NCBI RefSeq assembly: GCF_036323735.1
Contig: NC_086024.1
Location: forward strand, 135,130,053 to 135,194,052
Reading direction: 5' to 3'
Length of the DNA: 64,000 nucleotides
DNA from: Rattus norvegicus
Taxonomy: Eukaryota > Chordata > Mammalia > Rodentia > Muridae
Shown here piece after piece: positions 11,115 through 21,390 of the stretch. A program made the position numbers and the translations under genes. Below the pieces are notes generated by a model, which was not told the DNA's origin, did no database searches, and was given only the letters and a program-made list of their open reading frames with translations. Numbering within the stretch: position 1 is the stretch's first letter; each line of letters opens with the position of its first letter.

Positions 11115-11292
11115 GGGCTGGAGAGATGGCTCAGTGGTTAAGAGCGACGACTGCTCTTCCAGAGGTCCTGAGTTCAATTCCCAGCAACCACATGGTGGCT
11201 CACAACCATCTGTAATGGGATCTGATGCCCTCTTCTGGTGTGTCTGAAGACAGCCACAGTGTACTCATATATAATAATAAATAAAAAATCTT
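11115..11292 (+). mobile_element. B2 SINE inserted in old L1
   Basis: A near-consensus B2: GGGCTGGAGAGATGGCTCAG head with box A, 'gagttcaattcccagcaacc' with box B, the 'ccctcttctggtgtgtctgaagacag' body, and an AATAAATAAAAAATC tail. It is flanked by a direct repeat AAAACAGGATCCAT (11,101-11,114 and within 11,293-11,309), a clear TSD. RNA polymerase III-type internal promoter boxes look intact. Confidence 0.96.
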
Positions 11293-12164
11293 AAAAAAAC
11301 AGGATCCATCATTCTGAAGCATACAAGAAACACACCTCAGCAATAGAGATAGACATTACCTCAGAATAAAGGGCTGAAAAAAAGTTCTCCAAGTGAACAG
11401 ACTCAAGAAGCAAGCCAAAGTGGCCATTCTAATATGTAATAAAATAGACTTTCAACCAAAATTAATCAAAAGAGGCAAGGAAGGACACTTCAAACTCATT
11501 AAAGTGAAAGTCCACCAAGACGACACCACAATTCTGAATGTCTATTTCCCAAACACAAGGGCACCCACATTTGTAAAAGAAGCATTGCTAAATCTTAAAT
11601 CGCACGTCGAAACCAAAACATTAATAGTGGTAGACTTGAACACCCTACTCTCACCAACTGACAGGTCATGCAGACAGACACTAAACAGAGAAATAGTGAA
11701 ATGAACAGATGTTATGAATCAAATGGACCTAACAGACATCTGCAGAATATTTTACCCAAACACAAAAGAATACACTTTCTTCTCAGTCCCTCAAGAATCC
11801 TTCTCCAAAACTGACCATATAGTCAGTCAAAAAGTGAGCCTCAACAGATATAAGAAAACTGAAATAACTCCTGGTATCCATCCTATCAGACCACAGTGAA
11901 CTAAAGCTGGACTTCAGCAACATCAGAAACACCAGAAAGCACACACACTCATGGAAATAGAACAACTGTCTACTCAATGGCCACTGGGTCAGAGAGGAAA
12001 TAAAGAATTAAAGACTTTCTAGAATTCAATGAAAATGAAGGCGCAGTATACCTAAATTTTTGGGACTTAATGAAAGCAGTAGTGAGAGGAAAGTTCATGG
12101 TACTAAATGCCTCCATAAAGAAATTAGAAAGCTCTCATACCGGAAATGTAAAAGTTTATCAGAA

Positions 12165-12218
12165 GAGGAGGAGGAGGAGGAGGAGGAGGAGGAGCAGCAG
12201 CAGCAGCAGCAGCAGCAG
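12165..12218 (+). repeat. (GAG)10(CAG)8 compound trinucleotide run
   Basis: Ten GAG/GGA units followed directly by eight CAG units, in the old L1 ORF2. It probably grew from the Glu/Gln codons present at this point of ORF2. Confidence 0.95.
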
Positions 12219-12490
12219 CCGCAAGCAGGCACACCAAAGAGGAGTAGAAGGCAGAAAATAATCAAAATAAGGGTTGAAAGCAATCACTTAAAAACAAAGA
12301 AAACAATACAAAGAATCGACCAAACCAAGGGCTAGTTTTTTGAGAAAATCAACAAGATAGACAAACTCTTAGCCAAATCATCAAAAGACAGAGAGTAACC
12401 AAATAAACAAAATCAGAAATAAAAAAGGAGACTAACGTCAGACAAAGAGGAAATTCAAAGAATCATTGGGTCTTACTTCAAGGAATTATG

Positions 12491-13199
12491 AGGAATTATG
12501 TCTGTCAGTTTGCTCAACGGGCATGTCTATGGGGCACTGTTGTGATTGTTGATTGATGGCTGATGTCCAGACCAGTGTATGTGTTGCCACAGATGGTCCT
12601 GGATCTCATGGAAAAGGTAACTGAGTGTGATGGTTTGAATAAGAATGGCCCCCATAGGACCATGTATTTGAATGCTTAGTGACCAGGGAGTGGAACTGTT
12701 TGAAAGGATTAGAAGGATTAGGAGAATGACTTTGTTAGATGAAAAATGTCTCTGGGGTTGAGCTTTGAGATTTCAAAAGCTCACACCAGGTCCAGTGTAT
12801 CTCTCTCCACCTTCAGATCTCAGCTACTGCTCTAGCATCTGCCTGGATGCCACCATGTTCCCTTCCGTGATGATAATGGACTAAACCTCTAAAACTGTAA
12901 GCCAGCCCCAATTAAATGCTTTCTCTCATAAGAGTGGCTTTGGTCATGGTATCTCTTCACAATGGAACAGTGACCAAGACGCTGAGCAGGACATAAGGAA
13001 AATGTTAATCAATAAGGAATGTTCCTTCATGGCCTCTGCTTCAGCTCCTGCCTCCAGGTTTCTGTTCTGCTTGAGTTCCTGTCCTGACTTCCTCCGTGAT
13101 AGACTGTGATGTGGAAATGTGAGCCAAATAAACCCTTTCCTTCTGAAGTTGCTTTTGTTCATGGTGTTTATCATGGAAATAGAAGCCACACTAGAACAA
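12491..13199 (+). repeat. Rodent type B repeat split by a type A repeat
   Basis: The left part (12,491-12,626) carries 'gggcatgtctatggggca' and 'gatggctgatgtccaga' blocks. The right part (12,983-13,199) carries 'tccttcatggcctctgcttcagctcctgcc' and 'gccaaataaaccctttcc' and ends near CACTAGAACA. The interruption at 12,627-12,982 is a type A repeat, so the type B copy is the older of the two. Confidence 0.65.
12627..12982 (-). repeat. Rodent type A repeat, nested
   Basis: Begins TGTGATGGTTTGAATAAG, contains 'atgataatggactaaacctctaaaactgtaagccagccccaattaaatg', and ends 'ggtcatggtatctcttcacaa'. It sits inside a type B repeat. Confidence 0.7.
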
Positions 13200-13227
13200 T
13201 ATACTCATAATTAAAAATAAAAATAAT

Positions 13228-14469
13228 GCTTTCTGTTCATCCCTATTCCGAACACAGCTGTATCTTCTCAGGCAGCGCCAGCCTTGTCCCTTAGATAGGA
13301 TGGAGAAGGTTGAAATGAACGGCTTTGGCTGTATTGGACCCTGGTTTCCAGAGCTGCCAGCTCATCTGGCAAAGTGTAAATTTTTGCCATCAATGAACCC
13401 TTCACTGATGTCAACTACATGGTCTACATGTTCCAGTATGACTCTCCCCATGGCAAGTTCAACGGCACAGTCAAGGCTGAGAATGGGAAGCTGGTCATCA
13501 ATGGGAAGCCTGTCACCATCTTCCAGGAGCGAGATCCCGCTAACATCAAATGGGGTGACGCTGGTGCTGAGTATGTCATGGAGTCTACTGGCGTCTTCAC
13601 CACCATGGAGAAGGCTGGGGCTCACTTAAATGGGTGGAGCCAAAGGGGTTATTCTCTCCACACCTTCTGCCAGTGTCCCCCCTGATGGGTGTAAACCATG
13701 GAAGAATAACAACTCACTCAAGACCGTCAGCAATGCTTCCTGCACCACCAACTGCTTAGCCCCCCTGGCTAAGGCCATCCATGACAACTTTGGCATTATG
13801 GGAGGACTTATGACCATGATCTATGCCATCACTGCCACTTAGTGGGGGGTCCGTCTGGAAATCTCTGGCGTGATGACCATGGGGTTGCCCAGAACATCAT
13901 CCCTGCATCCACTGGTGCTGCCAAGGCTACAAACAACGTCATCCCAGAGCTTAATGGAAAGCTCACTGGAATGACTTTCTGCCTTCCTTCCGCTATGTGT
14001 CTGTCAGGGATCTGAACTGCCTCTGGAGGCATGCCAAGTATGAGGACATCAAGAAAGTGATGAAGCAGGCATCTGAAGACCCACTAAAGGGCCTCCTGGG
14101 CTACACTGAGGATCAGGTTGTCTCCTGTGACTTTAATAGCGACTCCCACCCTTCCACCTTTGATGATGGGGCTGGCATTGCTCTCAATGACAACTTTGTA
14201 AAGCTCATTTCCTGGTATGACAATGAATATGGCTACAGCAACAGGGTGGTGGACCTCATGGCCTACACCGCCTCCAAGTAGGAAGAAGTCCTGGACCGTC
14301 CACCACAGCAAGGACAAGAAAGGCTCTCGGCTGCTGAAGAGTCCCTGTCCTGACTCAGTCCCAAACACTCAGCATCTCCCTCACAGTTCCTATCCCAGAT
14401 CTTCACAATGACAGGAGGGGCCTAGGGAGCCTACTCTCTTGAATACCATCAATAAAGTTCACTGCACCC
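13228..14469 (+). pseudogene. Gapdh (pseudogene): Processed pseudogene of glyceraldehyde-3-phosphate dehydrogenase
   Basis: An intronless copy of the Gapdh mRNA. The start is MEKVEMNGFGCIGP (13,300), matching the NAD-binding N terminus of GAPDH with substitutions. An MVYMFQYDSPHGKFNGTVKA block, a KAGAHL block, the active-site SNASCTTNCLAPLAK block (around 13,725-13,770) and the C-terminal LISWYDNEYGYSNRVVDLMA block follow in the correct order. Frameshifts near 13,412 and 13,630, a stop near 13,840 and a damaged segment from 13,840 to 14,030 break the frame. The catalytic Cys codon is still present. The 5'UTR and 3'UTR are included, with AATAAA near 14,451. A possible 9-bp TSD, AAAAATAAT (13,219-13,227 and 14,470-14,478), is low-complexity and weak. 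It was made by L1-mediated retrotransposition of a housekeeping mRNA and cannot encode the enzyme. Confidence 0.97.
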
Positions 14470-14479
14470 AAAAATAATA

Positions 14480-14880
14480 AGTATTTTGAAAGAGTAGGGA
14501 GGGTGAGCTAGGAGCACGCGTGCCTTAATCCGTTCTCTGGATGTGCTATGACTAGCTGCTAAGGTCCTACCTTGACTTCCAACTGCGTTAGACAGTAACC
14601 TGGCATTGTGGGATAAAATAAGCGTGCTCCTGCCTGCCATGTTGCTTCCTCTCAGGGTATTTGATTGCACCCACAGAAATGAGATTAACACCGCCACCCT
14701 AGGAAGGGCCTTGGGGTGGAGGGGGAGCTTAGCCACCTAAGCACTCATGATGTCACAATCATGATCTAAGGGGATTGCCACGAGCCCCGTCTTGTGAAGT
14801 TCATTCCAACCAAATATGCAGATGAAAGGCAGCCTCCTCACTACAACCATGGTCCTCATAAGGATGACTCTTATCAGAAT
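14480..14880. other. Unassigned; partial rodent repeat at 14,545-14,690
   Basis: The middle has a 'gacagtaacctggcattgtgggataaaataagcgtgctcctgcc' block and a 'cacccacagaaatgagattaac' end, which resembles the 3' half of the rodent type A/B repeats. The rest is unassigned. Confidence 0.4.
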
Positions 14881-15590
14881 ATATAAATTATATATTATAT
14901 TATACATTATGTATTATATATTATATATTATATGTTATGGTATATGTTATATGTTATATGTTATATGTTATATGTTATGTGTTATGTGTTATATGTTATG
15001 TTATATTATGTATTATATATTCTATATTATGTATTATATTGTATACTTTATATCTTGTGTTATATATTATATATTATATATCATGTATTATATATCATAT
15101 ATTATGTATTATATTGTGTATTATATATCTTGTATTATATATTATATATCATGTATTATATTATGTATTATATATTATACATTATATTATGTAGTATATA
15201 TTATATATTATGTATTGTACGTTGTATATCATGCATCATATATTATATATCATATCATATATCAATCATATATCATATTTTATAAATTATATATTATACA
15301 TTATACATTATATCATACATCATATATTGTATATTATATATCACATATCAATCATAAATCATATATCACATATCATATTTTATAAATTATATATTATACA
15401 TTATACATTATATTATATATCATATATCATATATTTGTTATATGTTATGTGTTGTGTTATATATTATATGTTATATGATATATGTTATGTTATATATTTT
15501 ATATTATAGTATATATTTTATTATATAGTGTATAGTATATAATATATTATATATTATATAATATATTGTGTATTTGTATTATATATTAAT
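14881..15590. repeat. AT-only TATATTATA-type array
   Basis: About 0.7 kb composed almost wholly of A and T in TATATTATG/TATATCATA-type units of 7-10 bases. A block at 15,271-15,318 (TATCATATTTTATAAATTAT...) recurs at 15,371-15,418 at an offset of 100 bases, so longer units have duplicated. The long open frames over it (rich in Tyr, Ile, Met, Cys) are composition artefacts. Confidence 0.95.
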
Positions 15591-15654
15591 TGTACATGCA
15601 TATGGGAGACTCAGATTCATTCATATATATATATATATACATATACATCATAAA

Positions 15655-15829
15655 CATGAAGCTGAGGGATGATTCAGCAGTTAAGAGCACATACTACTCT
15701 TACAGAGGTCCATTGTTCACCTCCCTATCCTCCTGTCAGGCACTTTACAAACCCCCATAGCTCCAGCTCAAAGAGATCTGATACCCCTTCTGGGTTCTAG
15801 CCACCTGTACTCACATGTGTGGACAGACA

Positions 15830-15863
<34 letters not shown>

Positions 15864-15888
15864 TTTAAAGTAAGTATTTTTAAATAGG
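15655..15888 (+). mobile_element. B2/B3-type SINE with (CA)n
   Basis: Head 'gctgagggatgattcagcagttaagagcac', 'ctcttacagaggtcc', then 'ctccagctcaaagagatctgatacccctt' and a (CA)n run at about 15,830-15,860 before an A/T-rich end. Diverged. Confidence 0.75.
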
Positions 15889-16271
15889 TGGTTTATTTGC
15901 TTGGACTATGTAATGAGGTCTGGGTAGTCCAACAATGGCCATCTTCACACCAGAGAGACGATGCCTCAGCAAAGGAATCTAGTGCTGAAAGCCTGGAAGA
16001 ATCTTGGGAGATACTGGTCTTCAGTCCATCCTAGAAGAAGCTGAATTCTCACAGCAGCAGCACAAACAAGAATGAGATAAACTCGGTTCTAGTCTAATAT
16101 CCTACAGAATGCTCTGACAGGAAGCAACATAGACATGAAGGGAGGTCATTTCAACTTGTAGTTCCAGGTCACCATCCATCACCATGGAGCAGTCAAGGCA
16201 GGAACTTCAAACAGCTAGTCACACCATGTCCATCACACGTCTTGTCACATCAAGAGAAAAACGAGTGCACG
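15889..16271. other. Unassigned sequence
   Basis: No gene or repeat recognised. Confidence 0.4.
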
Positions 16272-16486
16272 GGAGTCTGGAGAGATGGCTCAGTGGTTAA
16301 GAGCACTGGCTGTTCTTCCACAGCATTTGGGTTCAACTCCCAGCATACACATGGTAGCTCACAACCATCTGTAACTCCAGCTCCAGGGGATCAAACAACC
16401 TCTTCTGACCTCCGCCGTCACTGCATACACAGGGTACACAGACATACATGCAGGCAAAACACTCATACACATAAAATAAAAATAAA
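16272..16486 (+). mobile_element. B3/B2 SINE, first of a tandem pair
   Basis: 'gtctggagagatggctcagtggttaagagcactgg' head, 'ctccagctccaggggatcaaac' body and an A/T-rich AAATAAAAATAAA end. A second, different B3 copy follows immediately, probably because it inserted in the A-rich tail of this one. Confidence 0.85.
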
Positions 16487-16705
16487 GTGGTGCTGGAGAA
16501 ATGTCTCAACGGTTTAGAGCATTTATTGCTCTTGCAGAGGACCAAGGTTCAATTCCTAGCACCCACGTGGGGGTTTGCCACTATCCATAACTGCAGTTCC
16601 AGGGATCTGCTGTCCTCTTCTGGCTACTTTGTGAACCAGGCACACACATAGACACACATGTACAAGCAAAATACTCATATACATCCAATAAATAAATCTG
16701 AAAAA
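16487..16705 (+). mobile_element. B3 SINE, second of a tandem pair
   Basis: 'gtgctggagaaatgtctcaacggtttagagc' head, 'cttgcagaggaccaaggttcaattcctagc', a 'gtgaaccaggcacacacatag' segment and an AATAAATAAATCTG end. It is placed head-to-tail after the previous copy. Confidence 0.85.
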
Positions 16706-16839
16706 GACCAATTTTGGAGACATGCATGCCTGTTCTCTTGCTTGCACTCAGCTGTAGCTTTCTACTCCTCGACAGATCAAGACCTCTACCCAGAAGACAG
16801 CTCAGCCCACAATGGACTTGGTCTTCCTTCACCAATTAA

Positions 16840-17105
16840 CTTAAGATAATCTCCCATGGGCCAACCCAATGCAGACAATTCCTCCTTGAGATTCTCGTCC
16901 TAGGTGATTTTTGAGTTACATCAAATGGGCAATTAAAGCTAAGCATCACAAATACTCACCAGCCAAGTGAGGGTACCGAATCCACTGAGAGAGGGTCAAT
17001 CCTCAGCCCTCCAGGTAATTCTCCTGGGAAACGCCCTCACAGATATTCCAGGGGGCATGTCTGTCTGTTAGTTGATTCTAGATTTGATCAAGTTGACAAC
17101 AAAGG
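16840..17105 (-). repeat. Rodent medium-reiterated repeat fragments (type B relative)
   Basis: 'gacaattcctccttgagattctcgtcctaggtga', 'ggcaattaaagctaagcatcac' and the terminal 'gattctagatttgatcaagttgacaac' are the recurrent ends of a rodent repeat related to type B. Degenerate. Confidence 0.5.
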
Positions 17106-18704
17106 TGAACAGCTGTGGCCAAGAAGGCTGTGGAGGAAGACTGACTCCTACGCCCTCTATGACATTTGGTAGCCAAGGCTAGCCCTCACGGTGAAGGGAG
17201 TCCAGAAGCGTGCTTCTGCTGTCCCCAAGACTTCCAGGTTGGGTCTCTGGTTCCACTCCTAAGCATTGCAAAGGAATACAGTGGAGACTCAACAAGGAGA
17301 TACAGCCTGGTGGCAGCTTTGTCACCATCAACTTGGAACCCACCCACCAGCTTCTCCAAGCCCAGGCCTCTCCTTCTTTGGATCATCTGAAGAACCTACG
17401 AGGGCCTGAAATTTCTCCCATCTTGAAAGTAGATGAATGTGGTCTTCTTACTGTTTCCACTCACTGATGAAGTCAGAAACAGTGAAACTAGAAGAAAGAC
17501 CCAACACAGCAACAGCGGGGGAAAGTGATGAGTACAGTTCTTAAAACCAGGCTTTGGTTTAAGCACAGAGCTCCCTAGCAGCCAAAGCAAAAAAAGAAGA
17601 AAAAAAAAAAACAAAAACAAAAACAAACCCGAGCAGTCGTCTATAAGATTTAACCTATCCAAAAGAGAGAGCGTTTCAGAAGGCAAAGAGGTTGTAACTT
17701 GCATGTGAACCCCAAGCCAGGGTGTGGAGAGGGAAGGACATGCAGCTAGGTCTCCGGAGCCACAGGCATTTGTTAAGCCCCTGTACTGCCCGGCTTGACG
17801 CAAGTGAGGCACATCAGGTATAAACCTTTCTCCTCTACATCCCCAGGGACAAGCTCCCGTCAACCACCTGCATTTCTAGGTTAAGAAAAAAGGGAAAAGT
17901 TGTGCTGGGATTCCAGTCAGTATCCCTGGAAGTGGGAAGAATCAAAGCTCCAGAAACTGGAGCTCCTTGGCACTGGATTGACTCCGGGGAGTCCGAGGCG
18001 CAAGGGAGAGAGACCAGGAACCCTAACCTGCCATTGACTTTCCTATTGTGAAGCCTCTGCCCCAGGAAAACAGCCCGCGGACCGCGGCAGATGGAGAAAC
18101 AGCGTTGCGCGCCACGGTTGGCCACGTGCTTGCTCAGCCTCTAAGTTCTGAAGGCAGTGGCGTAAGATGCCCTGTGATACTGAATTTGGGGATTTTCCCG
18201 GGTTAGGGATGTGGGTGTGACACTCTCTCCTGATATGGGGGACAGCGACAAACCACAACTCCATCTGCCCCAAAGTGCCTTGTAACTAAACCAGAGCACT
18301 CGGAGGGCCAAGCAACCCAGGCATCTCCCACTTGCGGTATGTTCTGCCTGTGACTGGGTTTAGCAGGACGTAAACCCGCCACATGTCAGGGAATTTCTAC
18401 GCTGGGTCATTATCACAGTGAGGGAATGTAGAGTGATGCAAACGCCAGTTTCCAATTGGAGGCACCAGGCTTCCGATGTGGCTCTCAAGTAGCCAGTGTG
18501 GCAGAGGTTGTGTGTGGAAGGGCGAGCTAGCCGTGGGAATAAAGTAGCCTCTCCCCAGATCACTGACCCAAACTGACCATGCTGCCACTCAACACGCTTC
18601 TAACAGTCCCGTCTCTGACATAGGTTTCCTTTCTTTTTTTCCTCCTATAATGGAACCTTGGGTTGGCTGGGCACGTGGCCGCCAGAATAAAAACTGCTTT
18701 TTCA
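17106..18704. other. Apparently unique sequence with a small CpG cluster
   Basis: About 1.6 kb with no recognised mobile element apart from an A-rich run at 17,588-17,626. Around 18,055-18,130 CpG dinucleotides are locally dense (CCCGCGGACCGCGG, GCGTTGCGCGCC), unlike the rest of the window. Open frames of up to 155 codons on the minus strand have no domain I recognise. It could hold a regulatory element or an unannotated exon, but nothing in the sequence proves either. Confidence 0.4.
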
Positions 18705-18915
18705 GTGCTGTGGAAATGGTTGGTGAATTGCTGGCAAGCCAAGCATGAGCACCTGAGTTTGGTCCCAGCAACCATCAGATATGGGGTCACAGAACCATAA
18801 TCGTAGTGTTGGAGAGGCAGAGACAGGGAAATTGCTGGGGGATCACAGACCAGCCAGCCTAGCTAATTGGTGAACTTCAGGTTCAAGAACAGACCCTATC
18901 TCAAAATCTATGATA
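18705..18915 (+). mobile_element. B4/RSINE1-like composite SINE
   Basis: A tRNA-like head ('caagccaagcatgagcacctgagtttggtcccagc') is followed by a B1-like body ('ggagaggcagagacagg', 'gatcacagaccagccagcctagc', 'aagaacagaccctatctcaaaa'). This composite order fits rodent B4/RSINE1-type elements. Confidence 0.65.
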
Positions 18916-19063
18916 GGGATAGCCAGATGACTCAGAAGATAAAAGTGTCTGCCGCCAAGCCTAATGACCCAAGTTCAGTTCCTAGGACCCACAAAGTGGA
19001 AAAAGAGAACTGGCTCCCACAGTTTTTTCTTCTGACTTTTATATGTTCACACATGCATGTATG

Positions 19064-19110
<47 letters not shown>
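18916..19110 (+). mobile_element. B3-type SINE ending in a (CA)n microsatellite
   Basis: 'agccagatgactcagaagataaaagtgtctgccgccaagcctaatgaccc', 'gttcagttcctaggacccac', then 'aactggctcccacag' and (CA)n at 19,064-19,110. It abuts the type A repeat that follows. Confidence 0.75.
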
Positions 19111-19112
<2 letters not shown>

Positions 19113-19165
19113 TCTTAGCTAGGGTTTTACTGCTGTGAACAGATACCATGACCAAGGCAACTCTT

Positions 19166-20560
19166 TTTTTTCATGGTTTTTCTATTTTTATATTTTATAT
19201 AATTAACAAAACAGTGCTTGTATAAAAATTTACACAGGGTTGCTAGAGAGCATAGAAATTCCAAAAATGTCCTGGCTTTGTGGTACGTCCAGTTTTCTAA
19301 GAGTGCACTCAGATCAGTTGCAGGCAGACATGATAGGGTATCTCATTCTCTTTGGTAAAAGTATCCTTGTTATCACTCCTCACAGTAATCACTCCAATAT
19401 CCACTTTGTGCAGGGTCTGTGCTTCCTGGGATATCAGACATTGAGGCTTGATCTGCAAGAGGCAAGGACAGCCCACATCGGTGACAGCCCCTGGGCCCTC
19501 ACCCCACCTCAGAATGATCCAGTGACTTCCAACCAGGGGTCTCCAGGTCCCTCTGGATCAGGTAAGCAGCAACTGCTGGGGGAATGGTAGAAACCATAGG
19601 CAATCTCTACAAGAATGGTGTGATCAAGCCAAATCCAATCGCCACTAAGTAGATCCCATTGATCGGTTGACAACTGCTGCTGATGTGGATCCCTCACCCC
19701 CTAACTTAAAAAAGAGAGCAAGGTTTGGGGTTCAACACTGAAGGGGAAGGATGGTGAGCATTAACGACACTAGACACTGATGCCCTGACACACGTTTGCC
19801 ATCAGCCAGACACAGCCACATGAACTAAAGCAGCATTCGAAGGCTGTACATTCTAGAGTATATTCAGATATTAACAACTTACTGACAGAGAAAGCAAAGA
19901 CCACTACCACCTACTGTGAAACACTATTTTGGTGAGCATCAGAATGTCGGGACTGATCTTTAGTCCTCTGGATACAAGGAAAAAACAATCCAAAGCATGA
20001 ACAAAGAATTTAGATGGGGACAGGGAAAGCAGTTGCCAACGGATTTCATGAAACTCTTTAAATTCTGAAAAAAAAATAACTATTTTATATTTATATTGCC
20101 TCACAAAAAAAATGCCCACTGGAGCTACCTGTACAGATGGGTAAGTGAGGACATCATACAGTCCAGCAGGGGCAGGAAACAGCTCCCAGAGTACCCAGCT
20201 CTTTTCACTGAAAGGACAATGGAACTGGGGGTGGGGTGGGGATGAAGAGGAGTCCTACACAGTTAAAGTATTAAGGAAACCAAAATACAGGTTCCCAGAA
20301 TTTAACACGCTTTAGGTTATGAAAAGTCCCGCTCAGTTCCTAGAGTCCGCCATTTCTCTTATGTGAGTAGACAGGACTTCTAAAAACGCAGTGACCGACT
20401 GTGCTTCTGATGTTGCAGGACCAACACTTCCCTTTCTAGAGAGGACAATTTTCACACGGCTTGGAATCCTCTTGGTTACATCCTCAAGACCAGAGAAAAC
20501 CCCATGGAATTCTCTCTAGCTAGTGAAAGCAGTGAGAGAGTGCCACGGCCATCTTTGGGG

Positions 20561-20611
<51 letters not shown>

Positions 20612-20708
20612 CGCGCACATGCATAAAGCATTAGAGAGAGGCCAAGTGAGGAAAAAAGGGGAGTCTTCTGGATACCCCATTACCTTCTTCCTGGGCACAA
20701 GAAGGTTG
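19166..20708 (-). pseudogene. Retrocopy of an unidentified mRNA 3' end, with probable intron remnant
   Basis: A 1,543-bp insertion flanked by a perfect 14-bp TSD (19,152-19,165 and 20,709-20,722). On the minus strand it ends in a short A tract next to the TSD, as expected of an L1-mobilised transcript. No AATAAA is present, but AATATA/TATAAA variants lie just before the A tract. Minus-strand reading from 20,515 gives 60 open codons and a TGA at 20,335-20,333. Peptide pieces include RIPSRVKIVLSRKG and TAFLEVLSTHIREMADSRN. About 1.16 kb of non-coding sequence, which would be the 3'UTR, follows. Just upstream of the open block is a pyrimidine-rich stretch ending in CACTAGCTAG, which looks like a splice acceptor. 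Beyond it is non-coding sequence with (GT)n, so a piece of the last intron seems to have been copied too. I cannot name the parent gene. Confidence 0.75.
20560..20607. repeat. (GT)n microsatellite
   Basis: About 22 GT units followed by GCGTGCGCGCAC, lying in the presumed intron-derived part of the retrocopy. Confidence 0.95.
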
Positions 20709-20879
20709 CCAAGGCAACTCTTGTAAGGACATTTAATTGAGGCTGGCTTAGAAGTTCAGTCCGTTATCATCAAGGAGGAAGAGGAAGAGGAGGAAGAGGA
20801 AGAGGAAGAGGAGGAGGAGAACCATCACACACAACTTGTGCTACCCATATACTCTTGGATGTGTGGCTTTCCACTGAAC

Positions 20880-21290
20880 ACACCAATCTACCAGGGGCCA
20901 CATCCTTAAGGAAAACTGACTCCTCACCTCCCAGCACTTACCTGTTGCCAATACCTCCTTGACTAAGGGTGGGACTTCATACCCACCTATCCCCGTGCAT
21001 GCTGAGATTTGGGCTGACATGAGCTTGCACAAGTCTTGTGCATGCTGCCTCAGCTGTACACACGTGCCACCTCCTTGCTGTGTCTGGAAAAAAGTCCCAA
21101 TGTTTCCCTATAGCCATTCCCCACCTCTGGCCCTTCCTATCTTTCTGTCCCTTCCTCACAGAAATCCCTTCCTGTCCTTCCCCCACACTGTGGAGAAGGA
21201 TGTGATTATGTCTGTCCCACTTAGGGCTGAACACTCTTTGTAACTGACCAATCATGGGTCTCAGTTCAGCACTATCATCTGCTAGTGTGT
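20880..21290 (-). mobile_element. Lx-type L1 3'UTR fragment
   Basis: Blocks such as 'gggtgggacttcatacccacct', 'catgagcttgcacaagtcttgtgcatgctg' and 'tctgtcccacttagggctgaacactc' are the reverse complement of the Lx-type L1 3'UTR also seen in plus orientation at 21.7-22.3 kb. Non-coding. Confidence 0.55.
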
Positions 21291-21390
21291 GGTGTCTCGT
21301 TGGGAGAATGTCCCGCTCCTTATAGGGTAACTCCATCCAGACTCTTTTGCTTTATGTATATGTTTTAGGGAAACTTTCTGCGGTGGTTGG

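Larger units (their letters stand above)
9540..12490 (+). mobile_element. Old L1 (ORF1 to mid-ORF2), degraded
   Basis: ORF1-like sequence with coiled-coil codons runs from about 9,985 to 10,680. ORF2 endonuclease-like sequence follows from about 10,975, recognisable from a SLISFNTNGLRSP-like segment. ORF2 then runs to about 12,490, where a type B repeat begins. Frames are broken by frameshifts and stops. The element is interrupted by a B2 (11,115-11,292), two (CA)n runs, a poly(A) run and a (GAG)n(CAG)n run. It represents roughly the 5' half of an L1 older than the 49.8 kb copy. Confidence 0.85.
19111..20985 (+). repeat. Rodent type A repeat split by a 1.54 kb insertion
   Basis: The left part (19,111-19,165) starts TGTCTTAGCTAGGGTTTTAC and runs to CCAAGGCAACTCTT. 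The right part resumes at 20,709 with the same CCAAGGCAACTCTT and continues 'gtaaggacatttaattgaggctggctta'. The inserted DNA is therefore bounded by a 14-bp direct repeat. The right part includes a purine run at 20,774-20,820. Confidence 0.8.

Noticed and set aside
13300..14281. Functional Gapdh gene
   Set aside because: Several frameshifts and a stop; no introns; damaged middle segment.
14816..15509. 189-, 117- and 99-codon Tyr/Ile/Met/Cys frames
   Set aside because: They are the translation of the AT-only array.
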